A stretch of 64,000 nucleotides of DNA from Promethearchaeota archaeon (GTDB lineage: Archaea > Asgardarchaeota > Lokiarchaeia > Sigyniarchaeales > SOKP01): the NCBI GenBank assembly GCA_019058445.1, contig JAHPZA010000002.1:62001-126000 (forward strand). Direction: 5' to 3'. The position numbers and the translations under genes are program-made. This document shows, piece by piece, positions 1 to 8,972 of the stretch (positions are counted from its first letter, which is position 1; the number at the start of each line of letters is the position of its first letter). A model generated the notes under the pieces. That model did no database searches. It was not told the DNA's origin and saw only the letters and a list, made by a program, of their open reading frames with translations.

Positions 1-546
1 TTTTTATTATATATAGCTTTTAATTATGAACTTGAAACGGTCACCCACCTTATTATTGAAAATATTTTTACCCCGATCGCATTGATTTTATGGGTATATT
101 CCGTTTGCTCACTTGCATATCCTACAAAAATCAGAATATCGCTTTTAATCATTACACCAGTGTGCATTATATATTATGTGTTTTTATTTATCGGGCTTAT
201 AGTCGACCCAGAAATTCTTGTAATACCTTTAAGTAGATTTGATACAAGATCTACAATCCTTTTGCTGTGTTTAAAAATATCTGCCTTATTTGTATTTACA
301 ACCTATACAGTTCTATTTGGGTTAAATTTGATCAAAGATGGAGATAAAATAATTCAATGGAAAGGTAAATTTTTATTTTTAGCTATTGCTTTATATTCTC
401 TCGGTGGAATCGGCTCAATGTTCTTATTTTCATTAGCAGAATTAGTAATTTTAAGATTGTTATTGATATTAAGCTCAATTCTATTTTATTTTAGTTTTTT
501 CATACCTGATCCCTTGAGAAAATGGGTAATTAAGAATGAAGATTAA
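1..546 (+). CDS. Multi-pass membrane protein, 5' end outside window
   Basis: The reading frame is open from base 1 to the stop at 546, so this is the C-terminal part of a larger protein; the TTG at 82 is internal, not a start. The visible 181 residues contain about four hydrophobic segments separated by short charged loops (for example around NLIKDGDK) and end in a polar tail after FIPDPLRKW. There are no catalytic motifs. Its topology resembles the seven-segment membrane protein at 3957-4715, so both may belong to one family of uncharacterised lokiarchaeal membrane proteins, but that is inference. Confidence 0.6.
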   Translation, partial: FLLYIAFNYELETVTHLIIENIFTPIALILWVYSVCSLAYPTKIRISLLIITPVCIIYYVFLFIGLIVDPEILVIPLSRFDTRSTILLLCLKISALFVFTTYTVLFGLNLIKDGDKIIQWKGKFLFLAIALYSLGGIGSMFLFSLAELVILRLLLILSSILFYFSFFIPDPLRKWVIKNED

Positions 547-701
547 TAACATGAGGTAATGTATTGATTTGGTAAGAAGTCGTAAATGGTGATAAAAACA
601 TACAAAAGAAAGATACTAAATTAGATTCTCATAGGGAAGGCTCTCATGATAAGTTAGATATTCAAAAACAAAAAGATGATTTAATCCTAAATATAGAAAT
701 C

Positions 702-1370
702 ATGAAATTAATGAGTAGTCTTACTCGATTCCGTATTTTGCTACTCTTATTAATTTATCCTAAATTAAGTTTATCTGAGTTCAGCAATTTACTAGGACGT
801 ACTAAATCCACAATACATCATCATTTAAAAAAATTTGAAAATTTAGATATATTAAGTACTAGCAGAAAGCCGGTTCCATCGTATATTGATGCTAAAATAT
901 ACGCTTTAAAACCAGATTTCCTAAAAATATTAAATTTAAAGTTTGAGGATTTTAAAAAATTTTCTGCAAAAGAAAAACAAACGATTTTACCTTATGTTTT
1001 ATCGAAAGACATAGAGATATTTGAAGTGATTAAGAATCTATTTGAACAAGTAGTTTTACTCTATAAGACCATTGATAAAGCTGGTATTACTAGTGATCAG
1101 AAATCATCTAATGAGTATTCGAATTTTTATATGAGTAGTCCTATAAAATACGACATTTGGTTTCTTAATAAAGAAGAACTTGAATTATTCAATGATTCTT
1201 TATTAGATTTTAAGAATAAATTAAATAAAATGCACAAGGAAGATAATAAGCAAAATAAAAATGATAGAAAACCTTTTCTGATTTTAAATTCAATTTTTCC
1301 AATGGAAAAATTACTAAAATATGATTCTGATACAAAAAAATTCATTAAGTTCTATAAAGCACTAGAATAA
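702..1370 (+). CDS. ArsR-like winged-helix transcriptional regulator
   Basis: The N-terminal 70 residues read as a winged-helix DNA-binding domain: SLTRFRILLLLLIYPKLS, then a recognition-helix region (GRTKSTIHHHLKKFENLDIL) and a wing ending at YALKPD. The remaining 150 residues are lysine-rich and probably helical; they contain no recognisable ligand motif. Such proteins repress or activate nearby genes, but the target is unknown. The ATG at 702 cuts into the first helix. The frame is open back to 576 with plausible coding sequence (DLILNIEI precedes the Met), and a GGTGAT at 588-593 lies six bases before an ATA at 600, so the true start may be non-AUG upstream. Confidence 0.7.
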   Translation: MKLMSSLTRFRILLLLLIYPKLSLSEFSNLLGRTKSTIHHHLKKFENLDILSTSRKPVPSYIDAKIYALKPDFLKILNLKFEDFKKFSAKEKQTILPYVLSKDIEIFEVIKNLFEQVVLLYKTIDKAGITSDQKSSNEYSNFYMSSPIKYDIWFLNKEELELFNDSLLDFKNKLNKMHKEDNKQNKNDRKPFLILNSIFPMEKLLKYDSDTKKFIKFYKALE

Positions 1371-1483
1371 AGGCGTTAAAGTTAACCAAATGAATTCTCA
1401 TCTCACATATATATTTCATTGGAAGATTATTTAAATTGTCTAATGAATTAATTAAAGTAAAATATATACTGGTGATTATCAAA

Positions 1484-2008
1484 TTGGAAACAAAATCTTT
1501 AATGGAGAAAGCAGTAAAGTTTCATGGGCATTCTTGCCCTGGTGTTACAATTGGCGTATTAGTTTCAAAATATATATTGGAGCATGATAATGATTTTAGT
1601 ATAGATGAAGAACTGGTTGCTGTTGTTGAAAACGATAATTGCAGTGTTGATGCACTTCAAGCTTTATTAGGGACTACCTATGGCAAAGGGAATTTAATTC
1701 ATCTTGATTACGGTAAAAATAATTTTACTTTTTATAATAGAGATAATAAAAAGGCAGTGAAGCTATCTCTGAAGAATCTTAGTTTTGGAGATAGAAATTT
1801 GCCCCGGGAAGAGAGAATCCAAAAGCTTCTTAATACAAATCCCGAAGATATTTTCAACATTGAAGAAGTAAAATTTGATCCACCGCAGTTCGCTCAAATT
1901 CACGAATCGATATTATGCGAAAACTGCGGAGATCCTACAATGAGCACACGTATTAAAGAATTTAAGGGTAAAAAACTATGTATCCCTTGTTATGAAAAAT
2001 TAAAGTAA
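1484..2008 (+). CDS. FmdE-family protein with C-terminal zinc finger
   Basis: The N-terminal motif KFHGHSCPGVTIGV, followed by ENDNCSVDALQALLGTTYGKGN, is the signature of the FmdE family, named after a protein encoded with tungsten/molybdenum formylmethanofuran dehydrogenase. The Cys and His residues in these motifs are probable metal ligands. The C-terminus has two CxxC pairs (CENCG and CIPCY), a small zinc finger common in this family. No formylmethanofuran dehydrogenase genes lie nearby, so its substrate is unclear; a redox or metal-cofactor role is inferred. Start: TTG at 1484, preceded by GGTGAT at 1471. The frame is open to a TTG at 1436, but that adds residues without family similarity. 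Confidence 0.75.
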   Translation: METKSLMEKAVKFHGHSCPGVTIGVLVSKYILEHDNDFSIDEELVAVVENDNCSVDALQALLGTTYGKGNLIHLDYGKNNFTFYNRDNKKAVKLSLKNLSFGDRNLPREERIQKLLNTNPEDIFNIEEVKFDPPQFAQIHESILCENCGDPTMSTRIKEFKGKKLCIPCYEKLK

Positions 2009-2120
2009 AAGTTTTCCCTTAAACGAGATGGAACTCTTAAAAATTAAAATATTTATTAATGATTTAATTACTAATCTTAATTATTGTTTTGATGATTTAG
2101 ATTTTAATAACTTTTATATA

Positions 2121-2561
2121 ATGATTATAAGAGAATTTTCTGAGCATGATATTGATGAGATCACCTCTTTGATGAAAAAACTCTGTATAATGAAAGGCCA
2201 GGAGTTTGATGAGGAGAGGTGGAGGATTAGCTTGGAAAATCGTATGCGAAAAGAAAATTCAGAAGTTATAGTTGCTTTTGATAAAGATACGAATCAAGTT
2301 ATAGGGATGGCACAATGCTCCATTAGAAATTCCGATAATGGAGTTCGATTTGGGTATATTTCTAACTTGATTGTGAAAGAAGAAAAACGGAGAACTGGGA
2401 TCGGAGAAAACTTAATGAGATATATTGTAGATTATTTCAAAAAAAACCATATCCAATCAATTAGATTGTCCCTAAAAACAAATTTAGATGAAGCAGCTGT
2501 TACTTTATTTACGAAATTAGGATTTCAAGAAATTTTTCGTGTATTAGAATTAAATATATAA
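2121..2561 (+). CDS. GNAT-family N-acetyltransferase
   Basis: About 146 residues with a GNAT fold: IREFSEHDIDEITSLMKKL at the N-terminus, a central strand (GYISNLIVKEEKRRTGIGENLM) carrying the acetyl-CoA pyrophosphate-binding R-x-x-G-I-G motif, and a C-terminal AVTLFTKLGFQE motif. It would transfer an acetyl group from acetyl-CoA to an amine; the substrate cannot be told. The ATG at 2121 gives the usual GNAT start (MIIREF). The frame is open to 2028, but the additional 31 residues do not look like part of the domain. It lies between the FmdE-like gene and the Clp1-like kinase on the same strand. Confidence 0.8.
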   Translation: MIIREFSEHDIDEITSLMKKLCIMKGQEFDEERWRISLENRMRKENSEVIVAFDKDTNQVIGMAQCSIRNSDNGVRFGYISNLIVKEEKRRTGIGENLMRYIVDYFKKNHIQSIRLSLKTNLDEAAVTLFTKLGFQEIFRVLELNI

Positions 2562-2600
2562 TTTTAAATTGATTTTCACATAAAACAAATTGATAAAATT

Positions 2601-3845
2601 ATGATTAAGGAAATAAAAAAAGCAAATACGTTAATCGTAAGAGGTCCAACAAGAGTAACCTTATTAGAAGGGAAATTAGAAGTCCTTGGAAAAATGATAA
2701 GTCCAGATGAGAAAACGGATTTATCAGATCTTGCCGAATTAGAGGGAGAAAATGTAATCATCATTCCAAGCGCAAATACGCTTCCCTTATTTGCATTAGA
2801 AACATCTAAATTAGAAATTTATACGAATTCAGAAGAAAACTTAAAACTTATTACGGAAAATTCCATTCCAGAAAAATGGATCGAAATTAAGAATTCTTTA
2901 ATAAAAACGATAAGAACTAATAAAGCAAAGGGAAAACCAGTAAGAATTATGGTATTAGGTATAAGTAGCGGCAAAACTACAATAATTAAGTACTTAGCAA
3001 ATAATTTTCTTAGAGAGGGTTTCAAAGGCGGATATTTAGACTCCGATCTCGGTCAACAGATTATGTATCTCCCTACGACAATTTCAATTGGAGAACTCGA
3101 GGATTCGGTAATAGCAAGCGAAGATATTGAACCTGAAGATACCGTATTTATAGGAGCTACTTTTCCAAAAGGAAATTATAAGTTTATTGTTTCTCAATCA
3201 TGTAGAGATTTAATTGATAAATACTTAACAAGACACAAGGATACCGATTTTGTGTTAATCGATACAGATGGTTGGATAAAAACTGAAGCCGGAATTATTT
3301 ACAAATCGTTTTTTATAGATACCGTAGATCCTGATGTGATTATTGTGTTTCATGATGAGACAGTGGAAGAATTGACAATTCTAGAAAAACAAGCAGTTAA
3401 AACTCGAAAAGACAGAAAGATCCATCTTGTTAAAGAAATGAACCAGTATTTTTATGATAAAACTAAAGATGAGCGAAGATTTTTGAGACAGAGTCAATTT
3501 GCAAAGGTTTTAGAAAGTTATAGAAAAATAACCATTTCATTATCCCAAAATGAGATTCAATTTGTAAAAACAGATTATGACCCAGATACGAAGCAATCAG
3601 TGGAAAAAACCATCGATGTTGAAGATTTAATTAACCTTCCCTATCATTATGTAATTATTTCTTTACTTGATGAAAACTCTAATATGATTAAACTAGGACT
3701 TCTATTTACAATAAATATTGAAAAAGATTACGTCTTAATTTTTTCAGATTTATCGTATAAAGAGCAAATAAGAATAAAGAAAATTCTCCTTGGGAGCTTG
3801 CGTCTTTCCACAAAAGGCAACCACCAAGGATATCTTTATTTGTAA
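2601..3845 (+). CDS. Clp1/Grc3-type polynucleotide 5'-hydroxyl kinase
   Basis: A 414-residue protein with the architecture of archaeal Clp1/Grc3: a beta-rich N-terminal domain (RGPTRVTLLEGKLEVLG), then a P-loop kinase domain with Walker A GISSGKTT at residues 120-127, the Asp-rich Walker B-like YLDSDLGQQ, and the lid region downstream. This family phosphorylates 5'-OH ends of RNA or DNA; eukaryotic relatives act in tRNA splicing, pre-mRNA 3' processing and rRNA maturation. The C-terminal 100 residues resemble the family's C-terminal domain only weakly. It begins at ATG 2601, 39 bases after the acetyltransferase. A role in RNA processing is family knowledge, not shown here. Confidence 0.8.
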   Translation: MIKEIKKANTLIVRGPTRVTLLEGKLEVLGKMISPDEKTDLSDLAELEGENVIIIPSANTLPLFALETSKLEIYTNSEENLKLITENSIPEKWIEIKNSLIKTIRTNKAKGKPVRIMVLGISSGKTTIIKYLANNFLREGFKGGYLDSDLGQQIMYLPTTISIGELEDSVIASEDIEPEDTVFIGATFPKGNYKFIVSQSCRDLIDKYLTRHKDTDFVLIDTDGWIKTEAGIIYKSFFIDTVDPDVIIVFHDETVEELTILEKQAVKTRKDRKIHLVKEMNQYFYDKTKDERRFLRQSQFAKVLESYRKITISLSQNEIQFVKTDYDPDTKQSVEKTIDVEDLINLPYHYVIISLLDENSNMIKLGLLFTINIEKDYVLIFSDLSYKEQIRIKKILLGSLRLSTKGNHQGYLYL

Positions 3846-3956
3846 TTAATATACTCATCCTTCCATATTTTTTAAGGAAAAAGCAAACCAAAGAATAGCA
3901 TAGTATTCTTTCTGAAATAAAGAAAGTTTAAATAAGTTAAGCTTTTCTAAGTTTAT

Positions 3957-4715
3957 ATGGTAAATCTAATGTTTATAGGAATGGTATATGAACTTATTAT
4001 CATTATTATTGCCTCAATTTTTTTGTTCCTTGTTTTTAGAAAATATTCAGAAAGGCGTCATAGACTAACCCTGTACTTATTTATCATTTTCTTGAATTTT
4101 GTAATCGCTCTCATTTTTTCATGGCTTTCAAAAGTGTTACGCTTGTATTCTGGTCTCGAATATTTAATAGATCCTTCAGTTCCAGATCCTATGACTATTG
4201 AATCTTGGTTTTTACTTAGAATTGTAAGCTTTCGAATTACCATGATTTTTACCATCATTGCACTCTTATATAATTACATTCTAAAAATAAACCTTTTTGA
4301 GGCAGACGGTACTACTTCCAATAAAATTTACAATTACATTATCTATAGCTACGCGGGAGGTTCTATTGGTTATATGATAATTGTATATATAAAAGGAAAC
4401 TTTATCTTAGATCTTCTAACATTTGTACTGATTCTGATATATATATGCTTAGTTATGATCCCCCTTATGAAGAGTTGTCTTCAGGCATACAAGGCGGTGG
4501 ATGATCAATCCTTTAAAAGGGGTTTCTTATCTTTATTCCTTATGGCGCTCTCTATAATTCTCATCTTTGTTTGTCAGGTTATCGATCGAATCCTAATGAT
4601 CACGCTGAATATTATCGGGTATACTTTATTTTATTTCTTAGGGTGGAGTTTTGCAATAGTAGCAATCTTTTTCGCTTATTTCGGCTATATAAATCCCAAG
4701 AGCAAAAAGGAATAA
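3957..4715 (+). CDS. Seven-segment integral membrane protein
   Basis: 252 residues with about seven hydrophobic segments from ELIIIIIASIFLFLVF near the N-terminus to a last one ending at AYFGYINPKSKKE, with short charged loops (YSERRHR, KAVDDQSFKR). No enzyme or transporter motif is visible and I do not recognise the family. The start is ATG at 3957; a second Met codon at 3969 is possible. The layout is like that of the truncated protein at the window start, and both end shortly after the last membrane segment. It may be a sensory or scaffold membrane protein, but function is unknown. Confidence 0.65.
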   Translation: MVNLMFIGMVYELIIIIIASIFLFLVFRKYSERRHRLTLYLFIIFLNFVIALIFSWLSKVLRLYSGLEYLIDPSVPDPMTIESWFLLRIVSFRITMIFTIIALLYNYILKINLFEADGTTSNKIYNYIIYSYAGGSIGYMIIVYIKGNFILDLLTFVLILIYICLVMIPLMKSCLQAYKAVDDQSFKRGFLSLFLMALSIILIFVCQVIDRILMITLNIIGYTLFYFLGWSFAIVAIFFAYFGYINPKSKKE

Positions 4716-5046
4716 TCTTATATTTTTAATTTTCCTTTTTTTTAGCAATTTCCCTTAAATTTCTTGTTTTTCTGTAAATTTTCAATTGATATAAGCAAAA
4801 AATTATTAATATACCAATTCGGGAAATATTATGCGGAGTAAAGCAGAATAGTAAAACTGATTATTTTTATAAACACATCTTAGTTATTAGGAAATATACT
4901 AGCTAAAGGGGTTAAAGTTCCCTTTTTATAAAACCTGATTTTACTAGGTTTAAATATTATATTGACATAAGTGTAATTAATTTACATCTGTGTAAAAATC
5001 ATGTTAGAAATTAAAATTTAAATTAATTAAATAGAGGTGTGATATA
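4716..5046 (+). promoter_or_regulatory. Structured 330-bp leader before the beta-helix gene
   Basis: I see no gene here. The stretch contains two adjacent hairpins, at 4905-4927 and 4931-4951, then a near-perfect palindrome at 4972-4986 (TGTAA-TTAAT-TTACA) that could be a regulator-binding site. A purine-rich GAGGTG lies 8 bases before the ATG at 5047 and serves as ribosome binding site. Taken together the region looks like the promoter and 5' leader of the secreted protein downstream; the regulator is unknown. Confidence 0.4.
4905..4927 (+). terminator. Hairpin followed by T-run
   Basis: AAAGGG at 4905-4910 pairs with CCCTTT at 4920-4925 across a nine-base loop and is followed by further T residues. 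It lies 190 bases past the membrane protein stop, so it may end that transcript or a short leader RNA. A second stem (AAACCT at 4931-4936 with AGGTTT at 4946-4951) follows directly. Confidence 0.35.
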
Positions 5047-6075
5047 ATGAAAGAAAGAAATTTAATGGTATTAGCTCTCTTAGGAGTCATAATTGGGGCA
5101 AGTGGTCTTGGATTTGGAACTTATTCTATCATGCAAATACAGACAGGAGCATTGGACGGAGATGATGGAGATGATGGAGATGATGGGGTTGACTGGCAAG
5201 CCCTATCAGAAGTTCATTACTGTTCTTCTCAATCTGAGATTGTTAACGCAATAAATAAAATCGGTACAGGTCATGGAACAATTATTATAACTAAAAACAT
5301 TACTCTTAGCTCTACAATAAGTATTGACGACGGAGGCCATTATATTATCCGAAGTGAAGGTCCTGTTACACTTAATCGCAATGCAAATGCCGAAACATTC
5401 TTAGTTACGAATGTACAATCTTTGACTATAAAAGATTTAATTATTGACGCAAGTGATATCACATCAACAACAATATCTGGAATAGAAATAAATGAAGCTA
5501 ACAATAATCCAGTGTATCTTCAAAACATCAAAATCTGTGGTGATAGTGAGGGTCGAGGAATTTATGTTAATTCTGAAAATGTCTGGATACAAAATTGCAT
5601 CATTAAAAGCTTTCGCTTTGGGATTTATATAGACGATTATAGTGCATACTGCCATATCTTTGATAATTCAATTCTCGAAATGAATCCTAGCAGTGGTTCT
5701 GCATATGGTATTTATTCAACTGAGTCCGAATACAATATGATTAGTGGTAATTTGATTCATGATATTGATGTTACAGGCACTTATTCTGTATGTGGCATTT
5801 TGTTAAGTAAATCTTATTATAGTAATACAGTTACAGGCAATATAATTAAGTCAATTAGTTCTGCTGGTGGTATTGTATATGGCATTTCTTTAGCATCTAG
5901 CAGACATATTGCGGCTACGGGTAATACATTATATGACTTAAATGGAGCCACTGAATATGGTATTTATGTAGATGGCCGTTATAATGCAGTTGTAGGAAAT
6001 GTACTTTATTCAGCAGGGATTATTGTTGTGAGCATTCCGACTGAAAATGAGGTATACCATAATTATGTTAATTAA
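5047..6075 (+). CDS. Secreted/anchored right-handed beta-helix protein
   Basis: 342 residues. The N-terminus MKERNLMVLALLGVIIGASG is a signal peptide or membrane anchor. A Gly-Asp-Asp spacer (residues about 37-46, encoded by a 9-bp tandem repeat near 5158-5186) follows, then an extended domain of short beta-strand turns (LTIKDLIIDASDIT, NVWIQNCIIKSFRFGIYIDD, NTVTGNIIKSISSAGG) typical of NosD/pectate-lyase-like right-handed parallel beta-helices. Such domains bind or cleave extracellular polysaccharides or act as adhesins. No conserved catalytic triad is evident. It is isolated between long intergenic stretches, has its own leader, and probably functions outside the cell. Confidence 0.75.
   Translation: MKERNLMVLALLGVIIGASGLGFGTYSIMQIQTGALDGDDGDDGDDGVDWQALSEVHYCSSQSEIVNAINKIGTGHGTIIITKNITLSSTISIDDGGHYIIRSEGPVTLNRNANAETFLVTNVQSLTIKDLIIDASDITSTTISGIEINEANNNPVYLQNIKICGDSEGRGIYVNSENVWIQNCIIKSFRFGIYIDDYSAYCHIFDNSILEMNPSSGSAYGIYSTESEYNMISGNLIHDIDVTGTYSVCGILLSKSYYSNTVTGNIIKSISSAGGIVYGISLASSRHIAATGNTLYDLNGATEYGIYVDGRYNAVVGNVLYSAGIIVVSIPTENEVYHNYVN
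5158..5186 (+). repeat. 9-bp tandem repeat coding for Gly-Asp-Asp units
   Basis: Three near-identical GGAGATGAT units run in frame inside the beta-helix protein and code for a Gly-Asp-Asp spacer. The acidic, glycine-rich linker probably holds the beta-helix away from the membrane anchor. Short repeats of this kind can vary in number between strains. Confidence 0.6.
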
Positions 6076-6340
6076 CATCTCTAAAATTCCTTTTTTTTTC
6101 TTTTCAATATTCATAAATAGGATTAGATGTGCTTCAGTATTTTAAATTTTGAGACATAAAAGGTAGTTACATGTCTCGGTAGCATGAAATAAATAGTAGA
6201 TCCACCGAAGACATAATAGTTTATGATTGGAATAAATTTTAGGATTTTATAGTAAATTCCAAATTTTTATAAATAATTAGAAAGTTAATATGCTTAAATT
6301 AGTTTTAATTTAACGCTTAAATAAATATTTAGTGTTTTCT

Positions 6341-7789
6341 ATGGATGAGGATGGACTTTCTAAATTTATAGATTTGATGTCAAAAGATTTATCATATTCA
6401 GAAGCGGAATTAATCAATTTAGGAGAATCTTTTGGGATGGACTTATTTTCCACGGCCCCAATTAAGGATTCCACGGATGATGAGTATGTGGATAAAATAA
6501 GACAAAAATCTTTAGAAATATTGGAAAAATACAAAGATAATTATTTACCTCAATCTGACTTATTTTATGCTGGAAGTATCGATTTTATGGTCTGCGATGA
6601 GTCTGAAGGAAAGAAATTCTTCCTTTTAGAGACTAATGGAGGATCAAATAGGGGACTTTCATCCATAACCGAAAAACAACAGGAGATCATTTATGATGGA
6701 TATTTTGAGGCAATTGATCAAGCCGTTAAAAACAACAAACGGGGAGATAATAAAGTATTAGTTCTGGTGGGAGTTCCCGTCAATGACGGCTTAATTCATG
6801 AAAAAGTAATAATGGTCGATTATTTTCGAAATAAATTGCAAAAAAGAAATCTAATAGTGGAAATACTTGATATAAAGACCTTCAATCAAGCGTTTAAGGG
6901 GGATGTAACCTTTCTTATCGCCGATTATAAGCAATTATCTACAACACTTTCCTTTTCAGAAAATTGGGTAAAAATTAATGGGCAAAAGATAAGTGTATTG
7001 ATAGGTGATGGTATTGCAAGACGGTTGCATAATGAAGAATTTGTAAGGTTAATAAGGGAAGATTTTCGCAAAATTCACACTATCATTGTGAATCCAGTAT
7101 TTAGAATCACGGATGATAAATCGTTAACCTATTTGGCTAGTTATTTTGCGAAAGATATACTGGAAAAATATAATCTAAAATATCTTCTTTTTACTAAAGC
7201 TTATGATGAAAAAGAATTGATTGATAAAATCCACTATGTCATCACTAAATTTAAAAGACCATTCATAATTAAACCTGACGGAGGATCGGGGGGAGCTGGG
7301 GTTATTCCTATATCTCCAGAAGAAGATCTTTCTAATATCAAAAATCTCATTGAAGAAAGTAAAAAGGAATTCTTTGCGAAATTTATGAAAAACAGAAACC
7401 CCTTCCCTTATACCATCCAGGAAATGGCGGATTTTTCACTCATAACACCACCTTGGGATAAGAAAGGCAAACATACTTTCGATCTTAGAATTTATATGGC
7501 TCAAAAAGAAGGAATAATTATACCAATTGGAGGGTTGGCAAGGATCGCTAGGGAGAGTTATTCGGGGAGTTTGGATAAGCAAGAATTTGTAGTTAATTTG
7601 TCGGGCTATGATGGATTCATCGATATAAAACGCGGACGGGGTATTTCAGAAGAAATCAGCAAACTTCTAAATTTAAATTTTGATGATTATGTCAATATGT
7701 TTTGCATTGGATGTGTAATGTTTGTTAGCATGGCTAAAAATTATCAAAAAATAATGAATTTCTCAAGCTGGGACAAAACTATTGGATAG
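6341..7789 (+). CDS. ATP-grasp ligase, glutathione-synthetase-like
   Basis: About 482 residues. The C-terminal half carries ATP-grasp features: the flexible loop RPFIIKPDGGSGGAGV, the metal and substrate-binding stretch FDLRIYMAQ, then GGLARIARESYSG and VVNLSG. The N-terminal half contains a second conserved-looking block, FLLETNGGSNRG. ATP-grasp enzymes join a carboxylate to an amine or thiol through an acyl phosphate. The substrate is not recognisable; peptide-type ligation is inferred. The stop lies six bases before the start of the M14-like gene, so the two are almost certainly co-transcribed. Start: ATG at 6341; a GTG at 6332 in the same frame is an alternative. Confidence 0.7.
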   Translation: MDEDGLSKFIDLMSKDLSYSEAELINLGESFGMDLFSTAPIKDSTDDEYVDKIRQKSLEILEKYKDNYLPQSDLFYAGSIDFMVCDESEGKKFFLLETNGGSNRGLSSITEKQQEIIYDGYFEAIDQAVKNNKRGDNKVLVLVGVPVNDGLIHEKVIMVDYFRNKLQKRNLIVEILDIKTFNQAFKGDVTFLIADYKQLSTTLSFSENWVKINGQKISVLIGDGIARRLHNEEFVRLIREDFRKIHTIIVNPVFRITDDKSLTYLASYFAKDILEKYNLKYLLFTKAYDEKELIDKIHYVITKFKRPFIIKPDGGSGGAGVIPISPEEDLSNIKNLIEESKKEFFAKFMKNRNPFPYTIQEMADFSLITPPWDKKGKHTFDLRIYMAQKEGIIIPIGGLARIARESYSGSLDKQEFVVNLSGYDGFIDIKRGRGISEEISKLLNLNFDDYVNMFCIGCVMFVSMAKNYQKIMNFSSWDKTIG

Positions 7790-7795
7790 TGTTGG

Positions 7796-8971
7796 ATGGT
7801 AATGGATATTGAAATTTTAAAGCATTTGTTGAACGTAAAAAAGCGAGAAGTGTTATTTGATAAAATTTTTGATGAATTAAAGGAATTTAGTAATAGTAAT
7901 TATGTAAAATTTGATACCTTCGAAACTTCTGAGGGAACGATCCCAGTCGTTTCGATTACAAAGAACTTGGATCCAAAAGAAGTTAAATTTGTGAAAGTGT
8001 TTGTTGGTGCTCAACATAACGAATATAACGGACTTTTTGGAATATTAAATTTTCTAAAACTAATTCAAAATCAAAAAATTAATGTGGATGAGATCTTAGA
8101 TAACCGTCAGATGCTGATCTTTCTTCCATTAATGAATCCCTATGGCTTTCTTAATCCCAGAAAAGATAATAAATCAGGATACTATCTGAAGAATGGAACA
8201 AACCTTAATCGATACTGGCGTCGTACATTTGCTCCCGAATTCCAAAATCTTAATGATGATCACAATGAGCATCCCATACCAGAACATACTAAGATAGTAA
8301 AGAAAATCCTAGAACCATATTGGGACCATGAAGATACTGCAATTTATATTTTAGATTTCCATGAAACCTCTTTGCTCCGAAGAGATCTAAACGATTTAGT
8401 TCAAAATTTACCCAAAGAATCAATAACGTATAAATTCGATCATGTTTATAAAGATATGATTATTCTAAACATCTTAAAAATGTATAATATCCCTTATTAT
8501 CGTGAACCTTTATTTAAGACCTGCGGACGCAATGCGAATCATAGGCACATACAACTATCAATGAAACAAATAGATATTGTGTGTGAAAAGCTCTTTGATT
8601 ATGTCTCCAATAATCATAACAAACTTCCGTTCTACTTCTGCTACAGCGAAAGGAGTAAAAAATATTGTCAAAAATTAGCAAACAGAGTGTATAATAAATT
8701 AAAAGCGAAAAAGACCTTGTGGGAAACTTGTTATCCTTCTATTAGCCACCAACATGTATATCATGGATGCATTGTGTTAATGAACGATGCAACACCACGA
8801 CCAAACGTCTATGCACTGGAAATTGAAGGTCATAAACAATTCTTCAATATATTCGAGGAGTTAGAAAAGTCAAAGACTGATCCTCAGTATTTTGATGAAA
8901 AGCTAAGAAGTATTAACATCAGTCTCGAGTTAATTGTTGAAAGCATAAGAGAAATGATTAAATTGTTTTAA
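7796..8971 (+). CDS. M14-like zinc carboxypeptidase/deacylase
   Basis: 391 residues with the pattern of the M14 carboxypeptidase/succinylglutamate-desuccinylase clan: GAQHNEYNG (first metal site), LMNPYGFLNPR and NLNRYW (substrate-binding Asn-Arg), LDFHET (third metal ligand) and YALEIEGH (general base Glu). The first site reads H-x-E, one residue short of the usual H-x-x-E, so ligand geometry or activity may differ. The enzyme would remove an amino acid or acyl group from a peptide-like substrate. It sits six bases downstream of the ATP-grasp gene, suggesting a ligase/hydrolase pair acting on the same product. An alternative start is ATG 7802. Confidence 0.7.
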   Translation: MVMDIEILKHLLNVKKREVLFDKIFDELKEFSNSNYVKFDTFETSEGTIPVVSITKNLDPKEVKFVKVFVGAQHNEYNGLFGILNFLKLIQNQKINVDEILDNRQMLIFLPLMNPYGFLNPRKDNKSGYYLKNGTNLNRYWRRTFAPEFQNLNDDHNEHPIPEHTKIVKKILEPYWDHEDTAIYILDFHETSLLRRDLNDLVQNLPKESITYKFDHVYKDMIILNILKMYNIPYYREPLFKTCGRNANHRHIQLSMKQIDIVCEKLFDYVSNNHNKLPFYFCYSERSKKYCQKLANRVYNKLKAKKTLWETCYPSISHQHVYHGCIVLMNDATPRPNVYALEIEGHKQFFNIFEELEKSKTDPQYFDEKLRSINISLELIVESIREMIKLF

Positions 8972-8972
8972 T

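Noticed and set aside
82..546. TTG at 82 as start of the first membrane protein
   Set aside because: The frame is open to base 1 and upstream codons look coding, so the gene starts outside the window.
5158..5186. Tandem repeat as a CRISPR-like or satellite array
   Set aside because: It is in frame and codes for a simple Gly-Asp-Asp spacer in a secreted protein.
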